DNA of 64,000 nucleotides from Gnetum montanum (Eukaryota; Streptophyta; Gnetopsida; Gnetales; Gnetaceae). Below the pieces are notes generated by a model. That model searched no databases. It was not told the DNA's origin and saw only the letters and a program-made list of their open reading frames with translations. Location: contig MNCI01027451.1 of the NCBI GenBank assembly GCA_015680685.1, positions 76,923 through 140,922 of the forward strand, given 5' to 3'. This document shows positions 24,040-34,600 of the stretch, in pieces (positions within the stretch are counted from its first letter, which is position 1; the number at the start of each line of letters is the position of its first letter). The position numbers and the translations under genes were made by a program.

Positions 24040-24740
24040 ATGTTATCCATCTTGATTGGTTTGGCCTTGTTCCATTGTGTTTTGACTTGTTTTGAGCTTG
24101 TTACACATTATTGACCTTCATTGTCATATCATTTGGTGTCATTTGGCTTCATTTTCATCATTTTCACATCATTTGGCCCTATTACTTTTGATTTTTCTAT
24201 CATTTAGCACCATTTGGACCTTAGTTGCCTTGTGTTGACATTAGAGGATGTCATTTGACATTAGGTTAGCTTTGTTCAACTTTGCTTGACATTATTTGAT
24301 GAGATTTGACCATCATTTGGCTATCATTTGCTCCATTTTTTCATCATTTGGCTTCATTTCACATTATTTGGCCTTTGATCCATCTCATTTATCTTCTCCT
24401 TTCTCCTATGATCTTTGTTGACCATGCTTAGACCTTGTTCAACATCATTTGATGAGGTTCGACCATCATTAGATCATTGTTTGACCATCATTTCACTTCA
24501 CTTCATACTATTTGGCCTTCTGCTCATTGGATTTATCTTAACTTCTTTCTTATGACCTCTATTGATCAAGTTTTAACCTTACTTGACCTTATTGGATGGG
24601 GTGTGATCATCATTTGGCCTTTATTTGACCTTATTTTACACCATTTAGCTTATGTTTCATCCTATTTGCTTTATCATACCTCTTGTAACATTTGTTGACC
24701 TTGTTTGAACCTTGTTTGACCACTAAAGTAATGTGTTTTT
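24040..24740 (+). repeat. CATTTG-rich linker, copy B
   Basis: Like 7990-8420: CATCATTTGG, ACATCATTTG, TGACCTTATTTGA words repeated at short irregular spacing over about 700 bp. It ends shortly before TTGACATGCAGG (about 24832), which is the lead into reverse transcriptase in both copies. TGACATGCAG followed by G looks like a 3' splice site. Confidence 0.75.
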
Positions 24741-24910
24741 TCTTGTATATGCATTGTTACTAAAGTATTTCACATTTTTTGGCATTATTATCTCATTTCA
24801 TCACATAGGTGCTGCTTAATGTTCTCTTGGTTGACATGCAGGATTGAAGTATGGACACTTGGAAGCAACTTAGTTTGCCTTTGAAACTATGTGGGCCTCA
24901 TGGTGATGTT

Positions 24911-26330
24911 GAATGATTCATTGATTTCAAATACTTAGATCTTGAGCCTAAGAGCCTAGTCAACCACATAGCCTCTATAGAAAAGCCACTCAAATGGCTT
25001 GAACACCTAGTTAAAACCTTTGACCTTGAGGTTAACAACATTAATAAAGACTCTCTAGTTGAGGTTCTTATCATGACACACAATGGTGAGGAGAAAACAC
25101 TGAAATTAAGTTTCTCATTGGAACCTCAACAGGCCCAATACATCATCAAGGTCCTCCAAGACAACATTAAGGCCTTTGCCTGGTCATATGAAGATATGCT
25201 AGGTCTTGACCCACATCTAGTGCAACATAATATCACACTTGACCCTAGTATCAAACCAATTAAGCAAAAGGTTCACAAGATTAGATCAAATTTAGCCTTG
25301 GTAAATCATGATGAAATCATGAAACTGTATCAAGTTGGTTTCATAGTGGTAGTCCCTAAGAAAAATGGGAGTATACGCATTTGTATTGATTTCCAATACT
25401 TGAATAAGACAACTATCAAAGATAATTTTCCTTTGCCTAGTATTGAGCAAATTATTGATACTATGGCTAGACATGCCTTATTATCCTTCATGGATGGGTT
25501 TTCAAGATACAACCAAGTTAGGATTAACTTAGAGCATCAACTCTATATGACCTTCATGATCCCTTGGGGAATCTTTTGTTACACCATGATGTCCTTTGAT
25601 CTAAAGAATACATGTGCAACCTATTAATGAGCCATGATGTATATCTTTAGTGATTCCATGCTAGGGTTAGTTAATAATTGCATAGATGATAAGCTATTAA
25701 ATCTAGAATGGTTAATGATCACGTGCATGACCTTGACCTTGTGCTAAAATGATGTCTCAAATATGAACTTAGGCTTAATCTTGAGAAGTGTGTCTTTGGC
25801 ATCAAAACTGATAAGTACATGTTGATCTTGATAAGGTTAAGGCCATATCCAACTTGATAGCATCAACTAAGCTTAGGAAGCTTTGGGAACTACAAGGTAG
25901 ATTATAGTTTATTCATAGGTTCATTGCAAGGCTTATAGATAAGTTACAACCCATGCAACACTTTAAGAAATGAGTTCACTATGAGTGGATAGCTCAATGC
26001 TAAGAAGCCTTTGAAAACCTCAAGTAAGAGTTGGCACAACTACCCACAATCTATCCACCAAAAAAGGATAAGCCTTTTTACATTTACCTTGCTATCTCTG
26101 ATGTGTTCATTGCCTCTCTACTTTGTCAAAATGGAGATGACGGAGTAGATTTGTCAATATACTACCCAAGCGATGCATTAAGTTCTAGTGAGACTTGATA
26201 CACCAAAGTTAACAATTACTGTCTAGCCTTAGTCTTTTCATTGAAGAAGTGGAGACACTATCTCTTTAGGAGCCAAGTTAATGTCATATGCAAGGATTAG
26301 CACCAATATCTATGAAAGTAGTCGTGGAGC
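24911..26330 (+). pseudogene. Tat-like Gypsy reverse transcriptase-RNase H (copy B)
   Basis: The frame enters at FIDFKYLDLEPKSL and stays open for about 180 codons from 25073 to 25627: IKAFAWSYEDMLGLDPHLV, VVPKKNGSIRICIDFQYLN, LPSIEQIIDTMARHALLSFM and YMTFMIPWGIF are the standard Gypsy fingers and palm blocks. After a stop it resumes with AMMYIFSDSMLG, then CIDD where YVDD/YIDD is usual, then LRLNLEKCVFGI. About 25840-26300 is connection and RNase H (KVNNYCLALVFSLKKWRHYL). Many stops and small shifts; no integrase or 3' LTR seen after it. Confidence 0.85.
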
Positions 26331-26418
26331 TCATAACAATGTGGCCTGGTAGTTGAAGCTACAAAGACAAGGGATAAGCATGCCAACACCATACAATATA
26401 TAATTTTTCAACTTGAAA

Positions 26419-26571
26419 AAAAAAGAGGATAAAAACAAACTAACTTAAAAATATAGGAGAAATAAAAACAAATTAACTTAAAAATAGGAGGAATAAAAAC
26501 AAACTAACTTAAAAATAGGAGATCAAAAACACACTAACTTAAAAATAGGGAGATAAAAAAACAAACACCCT
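26419..26571. repeat. A-rich tandem repeat, four units of about 35 bp
   Basis: Units contain AAAAACAAACTAACTTAAAAATAGGAG or variants (about 26435, 26470, 26504, 26538). Marks the right end of the recognisable Gypsy region. Confidence 0.8.
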
Positions 26572-26650
26572 ATACATTATGGTATGGATATTCCCCCACT
26601 ATCTCATTTTAAAATTTTTGATTCACCTTGCTACATTTAAATTCCAATAC

Positions 26651-26785
26651 AACGTGGAAATTTACATTCAAAAGGTGACGTGGAAAAGACAACGTGGAAA
26701 TTACATTCAAAAGACAACGTGGAAATTTACATTCAAAAAGACAACGTAGAAAAGACAACGTGGAAATTTACATTCAAAAGGCAAG
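26651..26785. repeat. tandem repeat carrying five ACGTGG motifs
   Basis: Units of form GACAACGTGGAAATTTAC plus ATTCAAAA (19-27 bp). ACGTGG occurs at about 26652, 26678, 26692, 26717 and 26758, with one ACGTAG variant at about 26744. ACGTG is the core of plant G-box/ABRE elements (family knowledge). The block is about 1.8 kb upstream of the TPC1 start codon; any regulatory effect is inference. Confidence 0.8.
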
Positions 26786-26789
26786 GCAA

Positions 26790-26895
26790 TGCATTTTTAT
26801 TAGCTGCTGTGCCAACACCAAAGGTTATAGATGTTATGATTTAGAAAATATAAAGGTTGTTGATTTGCGTGATGTGAATTTCACGAAGGAAACGT
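26790..26895 (+). pseudogene. Copia integrase C-terminal fragment
   Basis: About 35 codons reading CANTKGYRCYDLENIKVVDL then RDVNF, the motif found after the integrase core in plant Copia Pol ('KGYRCYDP...V.SRDV.F.E'). Flanking codons do not continue the match, so only a fragment is present. Confidence 0.6.
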
Positions 26896-26983
26896 TAAAA
26901 CATGGAAACAGGCCAATCACACGAAAGGATGAATTATCTCCACAAAAATTGGGCCACCATCCTGAAAATCTGCTTATACTATT

Positions 26984-27330
26984 TTGCAGGCACCATTCAA
27001 CGCACCAAGCCAGAATAATGAGCTGGGCAATGCAGCATCTGCAATGCAATCCAGGCAGTGTAGCAATGCAGGCACCATTCCCACTGTTTGCTCATTTGGC
27101 CATGGTTTTTTGACTCCTTTGCAGTGGCAGCCATTATCCCAGCATTCAACAACAATCCGCACAGCTACTGCCGTTTTTGCAGCCCATTTCAAACGGCATC
27201 CTTAACCTGCACAATTTTTCTGTTCCACACCAGTGCCCATATTTCAAATTCCAACAGAACCAGCCCCCGCCTAAATCTCTACCGTTACATTTCCCTACCA
27301 AGAAATTTCATGATGCTGGATAGCACCAGG
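26984..27330 (+). pseudogene. possible captured exon fragment, Gln/Pro-rich
   Basis: After TATTTTGCAG, which looks like a 3' splice site, one frame is open for 73 codons (QAPFNAPSQNNELGNAASAM start, GFLTPLQWQPLSQ end) and a second frame continues with QQQSAQLLPFLQPISNG and PYFKFQQNQPPPKSLPLHFP. A one- or two-base shift near 27150 would join them. The product is not recognised and this may be chance; it could also be part of an LTR. Confidence 0.25.
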
Positions 27331-27602
27331 CACCAGCAATCCCACCATTCCAGAGTTTCTAATGATGACACCTATCTGCAGCGCTGGTATGGGCATAACG
27401 GTAATAGTACTCCCATTTTATAATTTTCAATCCCCTGCTAACTTTCAACACAGCACAACCCAAAACAGTGGCCAAATTTTACTGTATTATCATTTCCCAT
27501 CACCATTTTGACCTATTTTTTCCAGGATTGATTCCCAAGTTTTCTACATGTATTCCCTGCCAACTAATTAATTGGATAAATCCTTTCACTAAACTTTGCT
27601 TC

Positions 27603-27726
27603 AAGTGTGAAAGTGGGTATATCAATTTCCTACGAGTTGAAAGGAATATGCCTAAACTCTGGTTTAAGTGTGAAATTTGATATATCGATTTCATACGAGC
27701 GGAAAGGAATACGCCTAAATCAGCAG
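27603..27726. repeat. 62-bp tandem duplication
   Basis: Units start AAGTGTGAAA at 27603 and 27665 and share TATATCRATTTC, TACGAG and GAAAGGAATAYGCCTAAA. Lies in the upstream region of TPC1, about 0.9 kb before the start codon. Confidence 0.85.
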
Positions 27727-28230
27727 AACACCTGGCCCCTTTTGGCGGATGCCACGAGTCATTGCAATATCTGCGGCCACATTGCAAACAATCTTACGTT
27801 ATGTTTGAGACATGCATTCATTTTCAATGCCACTTTTATCATGGTCGGAGCAGGCAGGCTGTAGCTGTATCTTTATCTAATGACATGACATGATGTCCAG
27901 ATGTCTATTCCGATGCCAGTGCCATTGCTTTTGATGATCAAACGGAACGGCCGGGCATTTGACAAACAAGACTTGTTTGATACGGCTAATTTGGGATTCC
28001 GATAACTGACATCTCGCAGGAAAATGGCGCCCAGGTTGGAATTTTAACTTTACGAAAAACGAGGGGCAAAATAGAATGGACAAACCCAAATTCAGATCCA
28101 TAGCCATGTCCATATCCATATCCATATCCAGGTGAGGTGATTTAGAAGTCCAAGATATGTTATGTTATGGAGAGATGACAAAGTTGTATGCCCAGGCAAG
28201 TACGGATCACACGGACGGCGCAAAGTTGCG

Positions 28231-28290
28231 TTAAAAAGCACTGCATTGGATTGGATTGCGTTAAAAAGCACTGTATTGGATTGGATTGCG
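28231..28290. repeat. 30-bp tandem duplication, near-perfect
   Basis: TTAAAAAGCACTGYATTGGA plus TTGGATTGCG appears twice in direct succession with one difference. Position is about 250-310 bp before the TPC1 start codon. A shorter CCATATCCATATCC run lies at about 28108-28128. Confidence 0.95.
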
Positions 28291-28467
28291 GAAGGAGCGA
28301 TACGATATGCGCATCGCATCAAACAACTGAAAAAAAAAATCTGATGACAGTTATCAAATATCATTTACAGTGATCTTGTTCAATCCCTGTTTCTGGGATC
28401 CTTAGCTTTCTATGTTTGCGTTGCACTTATGTATTGATTTCCAGTTTTTCCTTTGGACCTGAGAAGC

Positions 28468-28539
28468 CGTTGAGTATTTAAGATCCCTTCCTTGCAAGTG
28501 AACTTGTGCTGTGCCAATACGGATCTGGAAGTGAAAACG
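28468..28539 (+). promoter_or_regulatory. putative TPC1 core promoter / 5' UTR
   Basis: GAGTATTTAAG at about 28472 is the only TATA-like word close to the first exon, 65-70 bp upstream of the ATG. If used, the 5' UTR would be short. Weak evidence; the transcript start could equally lie further upstream, or an untranslated exon could exist. Confidence 0.25.
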
Positions 28540-28674
28540 ATGGAGGAATCGCTGTTGGGATCTCGTACTGAAGCCAGTAGCAGTGGTGGATATAACCGCG
28601 GAGCTTATACAAATAGAAAGGATGCCATCAATTCTGAAGATCCGTTCGTTAAGGCTGCTGCTCTTGTGGATCTG
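28540..28674 (+). CDS. TPC1: TPC1 exon 1 (residues 1-45)
   Basis: Starts MEESLLGS and ends KAAALVDL, phase 0. The donor is GTCGGG after CTG, weaker than the other donors but required by the join to AEDGVGLP. The frame is open a further 16 codons upstream without an ATG, so 28540 is the first in-frame ATG. Confidence 0.93.
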
Positions 28675-31600
28675 GTCGGGAACACTTACCTTGCGCTATT
28701 TGTTTTTGAGATGGCAATGAAAGAGAGATTTAACCGTAAATACTTTAATGAAACAGGGATGGATGAGGGTTCATAGATGTTGTTATAGTAAAATGCAGAG
28801 AAAGATGCTAAACATGCCTTTATGCTTTGCTGCAGCTGCGTCTGTATTGTAATATAGTTTGATCGGCCCCAGTTCAACATTCTATAATGTCAAAAATCTC
28901 AACCAAGACATATGTTTATGCACAACAATTCATGATAGATCTTTTAACTTTGTTCATATGGTCAAGAAAGAGGCCATTCATTGAAAAATGCCTAAAGATG
29001 AAGCATGCTAAAATTGAACATATCCATCCATAATATTCTAACTTCAAAACCTGATATGGCAAGACTAGATTTGAACATATATATCCATAATATGTTAATA
29101 ATAAAACTTCATATGGCAAGGCATTTTTCTAATTGAGAAAATAATACGTGAAAATAGTTGGTTTTATGGTTGGTTCTCTTTTTTTATTTTAGGGCGTTAA
29201 GTGCTTCAGTTCTAAGTTTGACTCTAGCATATATGACTGGTAATTAATGTGAGTTCTCATCCTTGAGCTATGACTCGTTCTCAATAGAGAAATTAGAATG
29301 GGTGTTCGTAGTAGAAGATTAGGAAGGATACAGTCCTAATATATGGAAATAAAGTAATAAAATAATCAAATCCTATGTAATCGTAAACTGTTTTGATGAG
29401 TTTGCTTTCTTGTAGCATCTGTTGTTTCATTTGTCTCTGTCTGGGTTATGAATTTGTGTATAACACAAGGCCTGTTATGTTTGCTTCATTAGTTTTTAAG
29501 TATCTGAAACGTTTGTTTATGCCAGGATATCTGTATTATTGTATTTGATGACAATTATAAAGCTGTATGTTTGCAGGCTGAAGATGGTGTTGGCTTACCT
29601 CCAGAGGTTCTTGATGCACCAAGTTTTGATCAAGCAATCAAGGCCTATTTTATATTCATTAAACTTGAGATCATCTGGTTTCTAAACCTACTGGCATTGC
29701 TTCTCCTGAATTTTTTGGAGGTTAGCTGGAGAACTTCAAAATTTTTATCTTTCAGGATTTCGGTTTAGCGAGTTGTTAAGCAAAATTTTGCTTTGTGAGT
29801 TCAGTTGTAATTATGGTTTGCAAAATTTATGTATGTGCACAGTTACTTACAAAAACATAATTTTAACGGCATCTGCTTTGTAATTTCTGTTTATGCGGTG
29901 GTCTTTAAGTTACGGAGATGATATTTCAGTAACGTGTAAAATCAAATTCTATAGCAATATTATGCAATAAATGATTTTTCTTATACATCCTGGCATGTGA
30001 TTTTTAATCTGTCAATATACAAATGCATGGTACTTTAATGTTGTCTTTTCCTGACAGGTTCCTCTGTGGTGCACCAATAAATCCTCAGATGCTTGCAAGC
30101 ACAGAAGTTATTATTTTCTTGGAGAATTGCCATACCTGAGCAGTGTGCAATGTTTAATATATGAAGTTAGTATAATTACCATCTTATAAGGTTTTCTTAA
30201 AGGACTTTGGTTAGGTTTGGAGATACGTGTGTTTGTTTTTGAATAAATTCATAAGCAGAATAAATTAAAAGGTTTACATTGTTGAAAAGCTACAGTATTA
30301 TCTTTTCTAGTGTTCTTATTTGTTATCCTTGCTGTTATATGGTCTCTGGCGGTTAAAAATCTTCTCAACATTGTCCATTTTAATGAATTGATTCCTGATA
30401 ACATTCTGAATTTGATTTGGGGCCTCTTGTTGTCCCAGGGTGAACCTTAGAAATAAAAAAAATACACACACATGAAATCCCATTGTTTAGTATCAGCTTA
30501 CTATTTGCAGTGCTAATGAGCTTTAAGAAGGCTAATAAAGACATCGTATTTTTCATTGTTTGTCCATCACCTTTTTCCTTGATATGAGTTTATCATAGTG
30601 TAGGAACGACTTTATGTAGTCCAAGGAAGACAACGTTGCAAATCTTATCAAATCCTTTCTTCGGTCAATTGAACAAGTAACATGCAGCCTGCGCTTTGTG
30701 AGATCAAACCTTTAACCACTAAAGTATACAGGATTGCAATTCCTTGCCTTACAAGTTAATATGAATGCTGCATGCATATTAATTATGGGTAAATTGGAAG
30801 AAAATGTAAAATTTAAATCCAATTTATATCCCTGCTGCTCCAGATGATACAATTTGTTGTGTATATTGCTTCTTTTTTTTTCTTGTAACATGCTTTTATG
30901 CTTTGTGGGCACTTCACCTCCTCTAGATGCTAGTTTTTGTCTTCGGAAGAACAGAAGACTGAATTTTGTTACTCTTTCTACATGCCATGTTTCTTTGGTT
31001 TCTTTGTTAATAAATTTTCTCATGACAGGTTGTTACTGCTATGGTTTTCCTTACAGGTGGTTACAACTTGCGTTCTTGTTGTCCATACATTTTTTCCAAT
31101 CAGCTACATGGGATACCAACTTTTCTGGAAGAACAAACTCAATATCTTCAGAGTATGTTCTAGTGCTCAGTTTTCCTGGTTGAAACTAAATGTTGATTTT
31201 TAAAATTCTTAGTACAATGGAATTATTGGTATCAAGACTGTTGTTTCTTCACAGTTTTTCATATATTCAAGCTAACATTTTCCTTCCATCAATATGTTTT
31301 CCTTAGTTGTTTATCATTCAATGGATGTTATTGTGATTTTGCTACTTATTTTTAAGTTATTCTAAATCACGTCAGAAAAGGAAATTGATTTTTTCTACAC
31401 GCATGAAAGTTGAATAATAAAATCTTGCAATTTAGGTGTTAAAAAAAAAAGAGAAGTGTTGCCTGATGATCAAGTTTGGGCAAGAACAGATTAGGAGAGG
31501 CTTGGACGTTGCTGGGTGGAATACAACACACCAATAACATTTTAAAGTTTTTGAAAGTATACTGTAAAGTTTGCTGTTTGGAGAGATTATGGTATTCTAT

Positions 31601-34600
31601 CCTATTGCATGATGCATTTATCTTGATAAACATATGTGCAGCATTTTATTTTATTTTATATATTGGGATGAGAATTAAACTGAATGAAGGGTTTGCTTAC
31701 TATTAGCATGCTAGCCTTCCAGATGTGAATGCCTAGAGTTAATACAAAAGAAACAAAGGAGAAAATGTACATGTAGAATGCAATAGAAATAGTTCAAAAG
31801 AAATGCATTCAACTGATTCATCCAATGCATCCTACATGGGGAGAAGAATCAGCTCTTTACAGGCTGTTTTAGGTTTAGAATTTTCTTTGTTTCAGGGTTA
31901 GTTTTTTTTGGTAACTATAAAATGGAACCTGCCCACTAAAATTGGCAAGCTAAGTGATGCACTTTATAAAGTGCAAGACCTCTCATAAGTTTGGATTATT
32001 TTGGGACTAAAACTACATGGCATAAAAATAAATATTTTTCGGGAAAACTAGAGTGCCTATAGAAAAACCACATGCAAAGTGCAAATGCATCCTAAAAACT
32101 GATAGTGATGGCTTAGGTGGCCTTGATTTTNTCCAGCCGAATCAGCTCATGCAGGAGGTCCAGGGTATTTCGGTGCTCCTCTGTGTCCATGAAACTGGCC
32201 GCCTGCTGGAGACCCTGCATGGCCGCCTGCTGGAGACCCTGCATGGCCGCCTGCCTTTTGTTTCTGTCGTTTGTGGAAGTGCCCGCGTCGGGGTGGCACT
32301 GTGCCGAGGTTCGGCGGATGTGTCTTCGAAGATTGCCCCAGGAACTTTCGCTGCTGATACCTAACATGAGGTATGGGCAACGTCCCCCCCCCAACCACTG
32401 TATGGCGTTATGTTCGTGGGCGCGATCGAGCTACCGCTGTCTCTGTTCTTCCTCCTCCCTAAGCCGGGCGTGCTCCTCCTGTTCCGCCTGCTGCCGCTGT
32501 CTTCGGGATTCGGCCTCCTGTGCAAGCTCCTCTTGCACTTGGGCTCTGATTTCGTCGACAAGCCGGGCCTTGGTTGCATTTGTCATGATGTCCTGTTGTC
32601 TAGCCCGTTTTTGCTCCCTGGCCTGGAACTGGGCTTCTAACTCGTTGCGGGCCTGGGCTAGGGCCTCCGCCCATTTTGCCTCCCACTCCCGCCTTTCCGC
32701 CTCCCTGGCCTCTGCCACCAGCTTCTGCCGTTGCTCCTCGTTCCAGGTGGAGGTTGTGGGGGGGTGAGAGAACTCTGGGGGGGCGGAGGCCGTCCTGGCC
32801 TGCCGCTCGGGGGGGCGCCGCGCCCTCGGGGCCCTACGACCCCACACGACGTTAGCACCCCAAGGACTGGGATCCTCTGCCCCCCCGAGGACCCGGGGGG
32901 GCAGCTCCCCCGAGGGGGGGCAGAGGGGGAGGGTTGCTGCCCCCCCTCCGCCCCCCGCCACAAAGCCAGAATCACGCCCGAGTGCTTACCCCGACGTTTG
33001 AGGCGGAGGGCCTCCTTAAAATAGAGGGGGAGGTTGACCTGGCCACCTGTCTTAAGGCAGCGGAGGAAGGTGAAGTGCAGGCCCTGCAGCTTGGACCCGT
33101 TGCCTGACTGGACAAAGTACCTGTCCACCAGGTCCACCCCGCGTGCCCAAAGGCGGGGGAGGGCAGATCTAGGCACCTGCCGACTTTTAGTCCTGGGGAT
33201 GGTCCCTCTGAAGAACATCTTTGTGTCCTGGAGGCCGTGGGTTGAAGGTAAGATGGTTTCCCCAGCGATGGGGGTCCCCAGATAGCTGACAATTGCTGCC
33301 TCCGTGACCCAGATTTCCCGCCCCCTGAAGAAGGTGCGGTCGTTGACCCAGTTGGAAAAGAAGGCATCATCTGCCAAATCTGGGTCCCCCACAAGTCGCT
33401 GCAGAGGAACATCCCATCCACATTGAATCACCAACTGCCAGAGCTCCTCGAATTCTTGAAAAGCAGCGCAGTCAGGTTCGTACGTGGGCGTTTGTCCCAT
33501 GGCGTTTTCTATTTCTTTCCACGCGAAAGACGCCTGCCAGACCAGCCGCTGCGGAGGGGGGCGTCGCTGTTGCCGAAAGATAAAATTGTTTCGGGCCTTC
33601 CACACAGTCCAAAGAAGTAGGGCAGCCCATGAATCTCCTGTCATACGCCTCGGGCGGGGGGGCACTGCGGCCGCGCGCCACACGTCACGCGTGCGGGGGC
33701 AGTCGCGGACAAAGTGGGTGACAGTTTCTGCCGCACCCCCGCATGTCGGACAAATGTCCGCGTCGAGCACCTCGCGCCGCCTCAATAAATTTCTGACCGG
33801 CAGCGCTTCGTGCTGCAGCAGCCAGAGAAAGAATTTGATTTTTTCTGGCAGCCTTCCTCTCCAAATCTTCCGCCACGTGTCGCAACGGGGGTATTTTTCC
33901 GCCATGATGGCTCTTGGCTCGAGATGCGCCCAGCCCGAGGTCTGCATGTCGCGCGCGTGTCGGGCCACCGCCTGCCAGGACTTGGAGTCCCGCGCCGTCG
34001 CCTCCCAGCAGACGTATTTATTGCGGATTACATCAATCCAGGGGACCGGGTCCCGATGCGGCCGCGCGAGCCGGAGGACGAGCCGTTGCCGCCCCAGCAT
34101 TAACTCGTCTTCGAAAGTCGTGATGCCCAGACCGCCCGCGCCGCGTGGGCGCGCCACCTGCTCCCAGCGGACCAAGTGCAGTTTGCTCCCCCCTCTGCCC
34201 CCCCCCAAACGAAGTGCCGAACCAATGCATTGACGGCATTGATGACGGTACCAGGGGGCGGCCACAGCAGCGACGAAGCGCGCGGTGGCCATGAGGATCC
34301 CAGCGGCCACCAGCAGACGCCCCTTGCGGCTCAGGAACCTGTTAGCCCAGTGGCTGGCCCGGCGTTCCATCTTTTCTAGCAGGGGGCCCCACGTCGTGGA
34401 CCGCCCCCACCGAAAAAGGGGGATGCCCAGGTATGTGTCGTTGGGAGTCCCTGGTTGAATGTCCAATGTTTGCGTCACCCTCGTTTGGACCTGCTCGTCC
34501 ACGTTTACGAAGTAGACCGCGGACTTAGCCCTGTTGACTTCCAACCCCAGCTCCGTAGCTAGCCGATCCAACGCCAAATTAATGCAGCGGGCTTGTGGGA

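Noticed and set aside
28492-28539. A 16-residue N-terminal extension of TPC1 from a TTG codon.
   Set aside because: No ATG there; the ATG at 28540 gives the conserved short N-terminus with the dileucine.
30854-31203. Two overlapping plus frames of 88-109 codons near exon 4 as separate genes.
   Set aside because: One of them simply contains exon 4; the other is intron read-through in another frame.
32658-32944. The last ~100 residues of the 841-codon LINE frame as part of the protein.
   Set aside because: They are Pro/Gly/Arg-rich off-frame reading of the G-rich linker; the neighbouring frame gives the coiled coil conserved in other copies.
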